From Aureococcus anophagefferens (Eukaryota > Sar > Pelagophyceae > Pelagomonadales > Pelagomonadaceae), in assembly GCF_000186865.1 (NCBI RefSeq), contig NW_008705567.1, forward strand, positions 327,574 to 363,095: a DNA stretch of 35,522 nucleotides, written 5' to 3'. Shown here piece by piece: positions 1 through 7,912 of the stretch; position 1 is the first letter of the stretch; the number at the start of each line of letters is the position of its first letter. Below the pieces are notes generated by a model. The model worked only from the letters and a program-made list of their open reading frames with translations. It made no database searches and was not told the origin of the DNA. The translations under genes and the position numbers were made by a program.

Positions 1-637
1 CTCGGCGGGGCGCGCGCGGCTCCCGAGCGCGCGCGCGCGCGCGCCGCCGGCGCGCGCCCGCGCGCGGACGCGGGACGCGCACGGCCTGGGGCGCCAGCGC
101 CGCCGGGTCCGCCTCGAGCGCGGCGAGCGCGCGCGCGGCCGCGGCGAGCGCGCCGGCCGCGCCGCCGCGGCCGGCCGCCGCCGGGTCCGCGAGCGACGCG
201 ACCGCGCGGAGCAGCGCGCGCGCCTCGCCCCGCGCGTCGTCGGCGCCGAGGGCCGCGTCGCCGGCGCCGCGGCCGCCGAAGGACGCGCGGCGCGCGGCGG
301 GCCGCGCGGGCCGCCGGCCGACGACGCCGTCGGACCGCGCGAGCCGCTGCGACGTCGTGGGACCGCCGCGCCGCGGCCGCCGCGCCGCGGCCGCCGCGCC
401 GCTCGCGTCCTCGGCGAAGAAGCGCGGCGGCGCCGCGCCGCCCGGCGACGTCGCCGGCCGCGCCGCGGGGCTGCCGAGCTTGACCTTGGGGCTGCCCGCG
501 GAGCCGCGCGGCGACCGCAGCGGGCTCGCCGGCCGCGCGAGGCCGAAGACGAGCTCCGGATCGCCGTCGAGGAGGCCGCCGCGCTTCGTGCGCCCTGTCG
601 GCGAAAGGGCCAGCGGCCCGACGTTCTCGTCCATCAT
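1..637 (-). CDS. Hypothetical Ser/Pro/Ala-rich protein, 3' part outside window
   Basis: Read on the minus strand from the ATG at 637, an open frame runs to the window edge. It starts M-M-D-E-N-V-G-P-L-A-L-S-P and continues with SP-rich stretches (repeated S-P-x-x-S-P-R-G style motifs, residues ~35-80). An Ala/Leu-rich, probably helical part with the motif E-A-R-A-L-L-R-A-V-A-S-L follows. Near position 82 the frame meets a possible GTGCGC donor followed by CG-only sequence, so the exon probably ends there and the rest of the gene lies outside. SP motifs suggest a phosphorylated, disordered protein, but I recognise no domain. Start choice rests on two tandem ATGs after a less GC-biased leader. 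Exon reality is moderately supported by non-random composition compared with the opposite frames. Confidence 0.5.
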   Translation of the reverse strand, partial: MMDENVGPLALSPTGRTKRGGLLDGDPELVFGLARPASPLRSPRGSAGSPKVKLGSPAARPATSPGGAAPPRFFAEDASGAAAAARRPRRGGPTTSQRLARSDGVVGRRPARPAARRASFGGRGAGDAALGADDARGEARALLRAVASLADPAAAGRGGAAGALAAAARALAALEADPAALAPQAVRVPRPRAGARRRRARARAREPRAPRR

Positions 638-658
638 CCTTCCGGGGGTTTCCTGTAG

Positions 659-722
659 CCGAATGACGGTTTTGGCCGTCATTCGGCCGGCCCGAGCCGT
701 CATTCCGTCCCCGAATGACGGC
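659..722. promoter_or_regulatory. Cluster of four GAATGACGG boxes in two hairpins
   Basis: Two inverted repeats lie back to back. The first has 11 bp arms (659-669 and 676-686, perfect) around a 6 nt loop. The second has 10 bp arms (696-705 and 713-722, perfect) around a 7 nt loop. All four arms contain GAATGACGG or its complement. The cluster sits just upstream of the minus-strand start at 637 and before a possible plus-strand start at 891, so it could serve a divergent promoter. The core TGACG resembles a bZIP/CREB half-site, which is an inference from motif similarity only. Confidence 0.5.
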
Positions 723-890
723 CTGGGGCTGCGGCGCGAGTTTCGCCCGGTTTCGGCCGCCGCGCGGCCCGTCGCCCGCGCCGCGAAGTCGGTTTCCGGG
801 GCGTCGACCCCCCCGGGCCGCCCCGGAGCGCTTCCGCCGGCGCGCATCGGCGCGGTGGTCGCCGCGGGCTGCCCCTCGCCCCGCGGCGGC

Positions 891-1727
891 ATGGACGCGC
901 CGCCCGACGACGACGACGACGACGTCGTCTGCCTGTCGCCGCCGCCGACGCGGTCCGCGGGCGCGCCCGAGGCGCTGGGCGAGCCCTGGACCGCCAGGTC
1001 TTCGACTGCGCGCGCGCGCGGCCCGTCGACGCCGCCGCCGTCGCGCCGCGCGGCCGCCGCGGGCAGCCCCGCGGAGCCGAGCGACGACGAGGTCTTCTGC
1101 CTAGCGCCCCCGCCGACGCGATCCGCGCGCACGCCCGAGGCGCCGGGCGAGCCCTCGAGCTCCAGGTTTTTCTCCGTCGCCGCCGCCGCCGCCGCCGCCG
1201 CGCGGCCGCCGCGGGCAGCCCCGCGGACACGAGCGACGACGAGCTCGTTTGCCTGTCGCCTCCGCCGTCCGCGACGCGGTCCGGGACCGCGGCATCGCTG
1301 CCGAGGTCGCCTGAGCCGCCCGCGCGCGTCCGGTCGCCGCCGCGCGACGCTCCGACCGCGTCGCGCGCCAGCCCCGCGGACACGGGCGACGACGAGCGAC
1401 GACCACTTGTCGCCGCCCCGACATGCGCGTCGAACGGCGGTGCGATTTCGTGGAGGTCGCTCACGTCGCCCGGCGTCGCGCGTGGACCCGGTCGCGCCCT
1501 GCCGCGGGAAGGCTCGCCCGGCGAGCCATTGCCATCGCCTGGGTTCTCTAAACACCCACGACGATACTATAGGACGTAGGCCCCACTTAAGTACACCTGC
1601 GCGGTCGGCGCGACCTCGGGACCGCTGCTCTTACTGCCACCGGGGCGGTGGTATGGTGCGCGGCGCCAACCGAGTCGCCCGACCTCAGCACCACAGCACC
1701 AGGTTCGCGTTCGTCCCGGATCGGTGA
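891..1727 (+). CDS. Low-complexity repeat protein, probably broken or spliced
   Basis: From the ATG at 891 the frame begins M-D-A-P-P followed by six Asp, then V-V-C-L-S-P-P-P-T-R-S-A-G-A-P-E-A. The same module (acidic run, V-x-C-L-x-P-P-P-T-R-S) recurs at about 1078-1140. A third copy at about 1231-1300 is visible only in a different frame, so a frame change occurs inside the GCC run near 1181-1200. Either an intron lies there or the locus is degenerating. The module spacing is ~150 bp. I recognise no family. The tail of the open frame (after ~1440) lacks the module and may be non-coding. Acidic plus Pro-rich modules are common in disordered regulatory proteins, but no function can be assigned. 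Confidence 0.3.
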   Translation: MDAPPDDDDDDVVCLSPPPTRSAGAPEALGEPWTARSSTARARGPSTPPPSRRAAAAGSPAEPSDDEVFCLAPPPTRSARTPEAPGEPSSSRFFSVAAAAAAAARPPRAAPRTRATTSSFACRLRRPRRGPGPRHRCRGRLSRPRASGRRRATLRPRRAPAPRTRATTSDDHLSPPRHARRTAVRFRGGRSRRPASRVDPVAPCRGKARPASHCHRLGSLNTHDDTIGRRPHLSTPARSARPRDRCSYCHRGGGMVRGANRVARPQHHSTRFAFVPDR

Positions 1728-1735
1728 CGTGCAAT

Positions 1736-1908
1736 CGGATTGCTCGTCGCTCGTGCCCGCGGGGCTGCCCGCGGCGGCCGCGACGGCGACGGACCGCGCG
1801 CGCGCGCGGTCGAAAATCTCAGCAGGGCTGGAGCTCGAGGGCTCGCATGGCGCCTCGGGCGCGCCCGCGGACCGCGGCGGCGGCATCAATAGGCGCACGA
1901 CGTCGCTG
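1736..1908 (-). repeat. Inverted copy of the acidic/PPP repeat module
   Basis: Read on the minus strand, this stretch encodes S-D-V-V-R-L-L-M-P-P-P-R-S-A-G-A-P-E-A-P, then E-P-S-S-S. It closely matches the plus-strand modules at 900-1230, and the G-S-P-A-x-x-S-D-E element follows as it does there. The copy therefore lies in the opposite orientation, about 500 bp from the direct copies. No intact gene start or end can be placed around it. Confidence 0.5.
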
Positions 1909-2019
1909 TCAAGGCAGCGGCGGCGGCATGGATGCCACCGCGGGCGAGAGCAGCCCGCGGCGACCGTTGCAACCGAGCCGCAGCGGGCGAGACAGCGGAT
2001 GGCAGCCCCGTGGGGCAAA

Positions 2020-3020
2020 GAGGACTGACGGAAAACCTGCGGACCACGGCAGTGCCTCTATGGCGCCGCACGGCGCCGTCGACGGGCCAGGTTTCGGTAG
2101 CTGGTTTCTGTCTCGGAGTGACAAGAACCGTCATTAACACAATAATACCGTCACTCCTTGAAATATATAGTCAGTGTTGAACGTCATTCGAAGGGTGGGA
2201 ATCTATTGGTTTCTTTTTTGCAGTGCACCCAAGAGGCAGGCAGTGAACCACCTCACGACAGCAAGCACCACTAACTAACTACCCCAGAGTCGCGACTTGC
2301 TCAAAATGAGTGGTCAAAACAGCTGCAACATGGGGTCAACGAAGCCTGTGAACCACCCGTCCTGGCCGATCGGCAGCTGGAGGGCTGCTCGGCCACGACC
2401 TCCACACGGTCGACATTTATGATCGAGTGCCAAAACCACCAATTTGCTCGAGCTCGAGATCAAAACTGGTCGATAGAGCCAAAACAAGCATATTTCCGGT
2501 GGATTCGAGTGGTCTCCAGCGGCCCCAGGGGTACCACCCCCACCACCACCACCACTACCTCACCCCATTCTCAGAGCACCCATCTCAGATCAGCATGACA
2601 GTGGTTAAGGTTGTTTGTGCATACCTCTTGAGTGCACCCACGACTCGAATCGCCGTCCGATCGCGAGCCGGCTAGCAGGGCACGTAAACGCGAGACTGAT
2701 GCACGGCCGGACGCGTCCACGCGCGTGCGCGGGCCCGGCGACCGTGGAAGGCGCGCCGACGGGCTGCCAGGCCGAGACCGCAACTCAGAAACCCGCGCGC
2801 CGCGCCCCCCGAGGAGTCCGAGTCCGCCCGCGCGTCACGGTTCCGGGATGACTAAGCGCCCCCCATGAGTAAAACGCGGGGCCCGAGTAGGTCGTTCGAG
2901 TCCGACGCCGTCGACCGGCGCACCGGCGCCAAGCGGAATCTCCGAAGTTGAGGCTGCAGTTGATGCCAGCGAATCGATTTTAGGCTAGCATGCATGCGCT
3001 TGCACGAGCCTTCGAAGCTA
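2020..3020. other. Non-coding, lower-GC intergenic region
   Basis: About 1 kb with clearly lower GC than the exons. No open frame here looks coding. Visible details are two direct ACCGTCA motifs at about 2128 and 2150, a CCACC-rich run near 2535-2570, and short CTAACTAA-type repeats near 2273. These do not add up to a recognisable element. The right part probably contains the promoter of the small gene starting at 3031. Confidence 0.5.
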
Positions 3021-3030
3021 ACACGCCAGG

Positions 3031-3366
3031 ATGGCCAAGCTGCTCCTGCTCGCCTGCGCCACCGATGCGCTGCTGTCGTCCCCGCGCCTCGCGGCGCGCC
3101 CCCGCACGTCGCTCGAGCACCACAAGAAGCGGTCCGCCGTCGAGGACCTCAAGATCTACCGCAAAATGAAGTCCTGGGAGACCAACGAGGAGGTCGTCGA
3201 CACGGCGGCCGCCGACGAGTTCGCGCGCGAGCTCGCGGCCTACGTGCCTTCTGTCACTACGTACGGGGAGACGCGCAACGGCAACGCCGTGTCCCTAGAG
3301 AGTTGTGTAATTAGCCGCGTCGCAGGGAGGAATCGAAGGGAGAGAGAACAGCGAAGGGAGGCGTAG
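3031..3366 (+). CDS. Small protein with signal-like N-terminus, possibly truncated
   Basis: The ATG at 3031 opens a 111-codon frame: M-A-K-L-L-L-L-A-C-A-T-D-A-L-L-S-S-P-R, a hydrophobic start followed by Ser/Arg-rich residues that fits a secretory or plastid leader. A charged helical part follows (residues ~30-75, with L-K-I-Y-R-K-M-K-S-W-E-T-N-E-E). Up to about residue 92 the codon use is like that of real exons. The last ~20 residues are Arg/Glu-rich, from a purine-rich repeat-like stretch, and look like accidental read-through. The real 3' end may therefore be lost or spliced elsewhere. No family recognised. Confidence 0.5.
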   Translation: MAKLLLLACATDALLSSPRLAARPRTSLEHHKKRSAVEDLKIYRKMKSWETNEEVVDTAAADEFARELAAYVPSVTTYGETRNGNAVSLESCVISRVAGRNRREREQRREA

Positions 3367-3846
3367 GAAGGCGTCACGGGAGGACACGACTAGGGCGGAG
3401 GCGTATGAGCACGGCGACGAAGAGGGCACGACGACGAAGAGCTGAGGGAGAGCACGAGAGAGTTGTCCTCAAAAGAGCCCCCCCGGGGCCCGGTGCGGCT
3501 TTAGTGGGCCCCCCAGTGCCCGCGTCCGCCCAAGGCAGGCGCGTAGGCAGTGAAGTGATCAAAACTCAAATTCTGATGGCGTGGATTTTTTTTTCGCGCG
3601 CGGTCGACGCACAACCTCTACGGAGGACTAATGAATGCGGGCCCAGAATGATCGATTGATATTAATTAATTAATCTACGCCGGCGTAGATGTACGTTGAT
3701 CACTTCACTGCGCGTAGGCGGGGCCCCTCGCCTAATGCGATAGAGAGAGAGTTGTGTCTGATCCCAATCGCGGGATTCACTGCAAAATAGCGGCGACGTC
3801 CGTACGATTTTTCATCTGCTGAAGTCCCCCTGCGAATCCCCGTCAT
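3367..3846. other. Non-coding region containing a MITE, upstream of the HSF gene
   Basis: A purine-rich left part (GGGAGAGAGAAC-type sequence, 3340-3470) is followed by the hAT-like MITE described separately and then by ~130 bp of moderate GC leading to the HSF start. The short motif AGAGAGTTGTGT occurs both at about 3297 and near 3746. No convincing coding frame is present. Confidence 0.5.
3548..3710. mobile_element. 163 bp hAT-like MITE
   Basis: The perfect 15 bp terminal inverted repeat CAGTGAAGTGATCAA occupies 3548-3562, with its complement at 3696-3710. Identical 8 bp direct repeats CGCGTAGG flank it (3540-3547 and 3711-3718). An 8 bp duplication and termini beginning CAGTG match the hAT superfamily rule. 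The interior is AT-rich and carries a perfect 18 bp palindrome at 3673-3690. It contains no coding sequence, so it must have been moved in trans. It differs from the introners because its ends read CAG...CTG, not CTG...CAG, and it lies between genes. Confidence 0.8.
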
Positions 3847-5082
3847 ATGACCGCGACCGTCGCGCCGCCACCCCCGGTCCGCCGGTCCCTCCGGGGCCAG
3901 AAGGCGCCCACCCCCCCGCCGGCGACGCCCTCGCCGATTTCGTTTTCGGGCCGGATGTCTCCGGATACGTGCGCCGGCGCCGTGGCCGGGGGCGAGTCCG
4001 GCGACGTCGTGCCCGAGCACCCCGAGCGGCCCGTGGCGGCCTTCGTGCGGACGCTCTTCAGCCTGCTCAACGGCCCCTACGAGGACACGCTCATCGCCTG
4101 GAGCGACGACGGCGAGCGCATCGTCGTCGCGGACCCGTCGCGCTTCGCGGCCGAGGTCTGCCCCAAGTTCTTCCGCCACAAGAACTGGAACTCGTTCTCG
4201 CGCATGCTGAACATGTACGAGTTCCACAAGGTGCCCGCGGGGGCCCACGGCGCGCAGGTTCACGTCGTCGAGTTCCGGCACGCGGCCTTCCGCCGCGGCG
4301 GCGGCGCGGACCTCTGGACCATCGTCCGCAAGAAGGCCAAGGCCCCGGCCGACGGCGCCGCGGCGCGGGCGTCGCCGAAGCGGCCCCGGGCCGCCGCGAA
4401 GCCCAAGCGCGCCGCGCGCAAGGCGTCGTCGCCGAAGGCGTCCGTCGCCCCGGGCCTCGCGACGCTCCGGCGCGGCCTCGGCGGCGGCGGGCCGCGGGTC
4501 CTCGTGACGCCCCCGGACCTCCTCGCCGCGGTCCGGCCCATCACCCTCGCCGCCAAGGCGCCGCCGCCGCTCCCGCGCCTCGGCCACAGCCTCGCGGCCG
4601 CGGCCGCGGCCGACCCGCCCGGCGCGGCGCCCCGGGCCGAGGTGGCGTCGTGGATGCGCCGCGCCGCGGACCTCGAGTCCCAGGTCGCCGCGCTCCAGCG
4701 CGAGAACGCGCTCCTCCGCACCGCGGCGACGGTGCCGCTCGCCGGCGCCGGCGCCGGCGCCGGCGCCGCGGCCGCGCCGACGGCCGCGGGCGCGGCGCCC
4801 GTCGAGCACTGGTTCGGCGACCTCCACCCGGACCCGGCGGCCGCCGAGGACTGGGCCCTCGCCCCGGGGGGCGGCGCGGGCGGCGCGGAGCTCCGCGACG
4901 TCTTCGCCGCCTCCGTCGCCGAGGCCGGCGCGCCCGACGCGCTCGCGCTCCGCCCGGCCCTCGGCTTCGACCCCATGGACCTCGACGATGTGCCCCACCA
5001 CGCCTCGCCGGGCTTCATGGCCCAGATCCACGACTTCGTCGCGTCCAGCACGTGCTGCGCGTCGCCCGCGAAGAAGGCGTGA
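3847..5082 (+). CDS. Heat shock factor (HSF-type) transcription factor
   Basis: An uninterrupted 411-residue protein. Residues ~62-163 form an HSF-type DNA-binding domain: F-V-R-T-L-F-S-L-L at the start, I-x-W-S-D-D-G-E, F-P/K-F-F-R-H-K-N-W-N-S-F-S-R-M-L-N-M-Y-E-F-H-K-V-like recognition helix (about 107-129), and a closing L-W-T-I-V-R-K. The usual Gly of L-N-M-Y-G-F is Glu here. A K/R/A-rich linker resembling a nuclear localisation signal follows (~165-195). Residues ~264-298 form a short coiled coil (D-L-E-S-Q-V-A-A-L-Q-R-E-N-A-L-L) where HR-A/B oligomerisation would be expected. The C-terminus is acidic and aromatic, fitting an activation region. HSFs trimerise on heat-shock elements in the nucleus; photosynthetic stramenopiles have many. 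Single exon, with no introner. Confidence 0.9.
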   Translation: MTATVAPPPPVRRSLRGQKAPTPPPATPSPISFSGRMSPDTCAGAVAGGESGDVVPEHPERPVAAFVRTLFSLLNGPYEDTLIAWSDDGERIVVADPSRFAAEVCPKFFRHKNWNSFSRMLNMYEFHKVPAGAHGAQVHVVEFRHAAFRRGGGADLWTIVRKKAKAPADGAAARASPKRPRAAAKPKRAARKASSPKASVAPGLATLRRGLGGGGPRVLVTPPDLLAAVRPITLAAKAPPPLPRLGHSLAAAAAADPPGAAPRAEVASWMRRAADLESQVAALQRENALLRTAATVPLAGAGAGAGAAAAPTAAGAAPVEHWFGDLHPDPAAAEDWALAPGGGAGGAELRDVFAASVAEAGAPDALALRPALGFDPMDLDDVPHHASPGFMAQIHDFVASSTCCASPAKKA

Positions 5083-5342
5083 GGCGCGCCGGCGACGGCG
5101 CCGCCGCGGAGCTAACCGGCCACCAGCCCCCTCCGCGGCCCGGCCCGACCACCGGCCACCCCAAGACACAAGAGAATCTCACAACTTTGCCCGGCGCGGC
5201 GCGCCGCGAGCGCGCGCCGACCGCCCCGCCATGCTCATACCCGGAACCTCACACCCGCCCCCCTGTGCAACCCCCCCACCCCGCCGCGCGAAGCTTGTGC
5301 ATATATGAAACTGGACATCCCCCGGCCGTCCGCCGCGCGCGC

Positions 5343-5716
5343 CCGGACGCGTCGGTTGAGGGAGCTGGTTGGCCAAATTGGCCGGATTGGCCGCGTTGGC
5401 TGAATCCCATTGGCCACGTCCAACCGCGATTGGCCGTGCGTCCGATGGGCTTCGTCCGATCGTCCGATCTGGCCGATCGTCCGATCGTCCGATCGCTGGC
5501 CGACATGAGTCGCGAGCTCTGCGTCAGTCACGGTGTAATGCGAGGACTGCCAGCAGAGAGGCCACCTCGAGCGCCGGGGTACGGGGGGTAAAATTTAAAA
5601 AATATATATTGGGGTTTCGAGGAGGTGCCGGGCGAGTCCCTTCGGGCCCCCGGCGAAGCCCTGTAGCCTACTTTGGGGGGTCGGTCGGTCGGTCGGTCGG
5701 TCGGTCGGTCGGTCGT

Positions 5717-5753
<37 letters not shown>

Positions 5754-6290
5754 GTCGTCGTCGTCACGCGCGTGGGGGTGATTCGAACCCGAGTCAGCCG
5801 TAGGGCGACCGCACAGAGGTGATATGTTGCCCCATGTCCTTCCTGTCACGGCGTATAAACCCGGAGCTGCAAAAATCGGGGGACGCGCGCCGCATTCGCA
5901 GTGATCGATGCCTGCAGAACGGCGGCAGTCCGCGGATCGGAAGTTCTGGTTCATCGGCGCCGAGGTCTTGGGCGGGCGGGAGGGTGGCGTTGGCCGCTTC
6001 CATGGAATCCACGCGCTCCGGGCCGTCGCCGCTCGCGAGCGGGCTGCCCCCTGGAGACGCTGCCCAACGTCGCGAGATCGTAGCCAATGGATGACTTTTA
6101 CGTCCAATGGCCGGGGGTCATGTCCAATGGCCGCTAGGTTCGTCCAATGGCCTCGTCCCTGTCCGATCGCGGTCGGCTCTTCGTCCGATCGTCCGGTCGC
6201 GGTTGGCTGCCGTCCGACGGCGTACGTCCAACGCGGCCAATCCGGCCAATTTGGCCAACCAGCTCCCTCAACGCGTCGGGGCCCGGGGCC
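5343..6290. mobile_element. Foldback element with long inverted termini
   Basis: A perfect 44 bp inverted repeat pairs 5356-5399 with 6228-6271. The similarity extends a little outward, with a 3 bp insertion in the left arm, and inward as degenerate GGCCAAT and TCCGATCG subterminal repeats on both sides. The ~830 bp interior has no credible coding frame. It contains an AT-rich patch near 5590-5610 and a compound microsatellite. Exact ends and a target duplication could not be fixed, because the flanks are GC-rich and repetitive. The arrangement resembles a non-autonomous foldback DNA transposon inserted between the HSF gene and the coiled-coil gene. Its right arm ends only ~110 bp before the next ATG. 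Confidence 0.6.
5679..5765. repeat. Compound microsatellite (GGTC)n(GTC)n(GCC)n(GTC)n
   Basis: About nine GGTC units (5679-5714) run directly into GTC units, then eight or so GCC units (5729-5753) and again GTC units. It lies inside the foldback element. The order suggests stepwise slippage and point mutation of one motif into the next. Confidence 0.9.
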
Positions 6291-6391
6291 CGCGGTGAGG
6301 TCCAGGGTGACGTCCCGCGCCGAAGGTGCCGCCGCGACGCCGCTCCACTCGACGAGCGGCCGGCAGCCCAGCGCTCGACGCTGCCCCACCC

Positions 6392-6681
6392 ATGGCGTTT
6401 TTCACCGCGAAGACGGGCGACGAGCTCGAGGGGCAGCTCCAGGCCTGGCACGCGTCGCAGCGGCGGCGCGACGAGGCCATCGCCGCCGCCTGGCGGGACT
6501 ACGAGGCGACGGCGGCGCCGCTCGCCGAGGCCAAGGCGCACATGCGGACGCCCCGGGCGACGACGACGGCGGCGAAGCCCACGGCCACGGCGGCGCCGCC
6601 GCCGCCGCGCCGCCTCGGCGCGGCGGAGGCCGCCGCGCTGCCGCCCGCGCCGCCGAACCCCCACGCGAGGTGGGACGCGCT

Positions 6682-6713
<32 letters not shown>

Positions 6714-7123
6714 CGGCGCCGCTGCCGCGGCCCGAGGACCTGGACCGCATCGGCGACGACGCGCTCCGCGACTGCCACGAGCTCGACGACGCGGCCTTCG
6801 CCGCGACGCTGGCCGCGCGCGACGACGCCATCGCGGGGCGAAGGGCCGCGAACGGCGCGCTCGCCGCGGAGCTCGACGCGGCGAACGCGGCGCTCGAGGC
6901 CATCGAGCGGAAGACGGCGGAGCTCGACGCCCTCATGGCCGCCGGCGCGCCCATGGAGGCGCTCGCCGCGCTCAACAGGGAGCTCGAGGCCCTCGTCGCC
7001 GCCGCGTCCTCGAGCGTCGCGACGTCCGACGCGCTCCGCCGGCTCGAGGGCGCCGCCGGCGACGACGACGAGCCGAGCCCGGCGAAGTCGGCCTCCTCGG
7101 CGAGCACGGGCGCCGAGGAGTAG
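6392..7123 (+). CDS. Coiled-coil hypothetical protein
   Basis: The 243-residue frame starts M-A-F-F-T-A-K-T-G-D-E-L-E at 6392, the first ATG after the foldback element. Residues ~10-50 are helical and charged, and ~60-110 are Ala/Pro-rich and disordered. Residues ~125-215 form a long heptad-like helix with repeated A-N-A-A-L-E-A-I-E-R-K-T-A-E-L-D-A-L patterns, so dimerisation through a coiled coil is likely. The C-terminus is acidic and Ser-rich, ending G-A-E-E. No catalytic motif or known family is apparent. The stop at 7121-7123 lies only 64 bp before the end of the convergent gene on the other strand. Confidence 0.65.
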
Positions 7124-7187
7124 CCCCCCCTCCCCCCGCCCCCGGGGCTAAGCGGCCCGACGCCGCTTAGCGGCCGCGCGCGCGGCC

Positions 7188-7304
7188 TCACGTGTAGAGC
7201 GACGGGTCCGCGGGGAGCCAGTCGCGGGACCCGAAGAAGGGCAGCAGCGCGAGGATCGGCAGCAGCGAGAGCACCATGTAGGTGACGACGCGCGCCTGCT
7301 GCGT

Positions 7305-7335
<31 letters not shown>

Positions 7336-7547
7336 CGCATCATCGCCGCCGCCGCCGCGCCGTCGCCGTCGTCGTCCTCGAGGAGCTCGAAGACCTCGCC
7401 CTCGGTCTCCGTCGCGCGCCGCGACAAGTCGGGAGACGCCCGCGGGCCGCCGCCGGCGACGCGCCGGCCGAGGGCGCGCGGCCGCGACGGCGGCGCGCGC
7501 AGCGCGGCGCACGCCGCGACGAGGAAGACGATGAGCTGACGCCACAT
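7188..7547 (-). CDS. Small single-TM protein with organelle-type leader
   Basis: 119 residues from the ATG at 7547. The N-terminus M-W-R-Q-L-I-V-F-L-V-A-A-C-A-A-L-R-A-P is a signal-like hydrophobic stretch, followed by Arg/Ser/Pro-rich sequence, as in bipartite heterokont plastid leaders. Residues ~65-80 contain an uninterrupted Asp run encoded by a GAC/GTC microsatellite. Near the C-terminus is one membrane segment (V-V-T-Y-M-V-L-S-L-L-P-I-L-A-L-L-P-F-F) followed by G-S-R-D-W. This suggests a small membrane protein, probably of the plastid. I do not recognise the family. It is transcribed toward the coiled-coil gene (convergent). Confidence 0.65.
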
Positions 7548-7912
7548 GTCGCTTCGCCTACCGCTGCGCGTGGAGACGCCGACAGGTGGCGCGAACTGCC
7601 GCTGCGCACGCTCAGGCAGGACCTGGAGCTCTGACTTTGTCGAGACCGCCACCTCGCAGCCTGCTGTTGCGGTGCCGACCGCTCGTGTTGATGGTGAAAT
7701 GGTGCAGGCCTTCGTGTACTTCAAGAATCGATCGAAGTTTTAGCGCCGCGGCGCTCGGCTGTGTCCCACGAGAACCGGCGCCGCGGACGGGCTCGAACGT
7801 CGATGGCGTGAGGCCCGCCGCCGCGCCGCCCGAACCGCCGCCGCGAAGCCGGCCGCCGCGCGCGCTCATCCCCGGACCTCGGTCCGACTTTGCCGGAGAG
7901 CGCCCGCCGCCC

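Noticed and set aside
3847..5591. Overlapping plus- and minus-frame ORFs over the HSF gene
   Set aside because: Arg/Pro/Ala-only products without motifs; only one frame has the HSF domain.
5770..5830. GGGTTCGAATC on the minus strand, like a tRNA B box
   Set aside because: The bases around it do not pair as a T stem, and no A box or cloverleaf can be drawn upstream.
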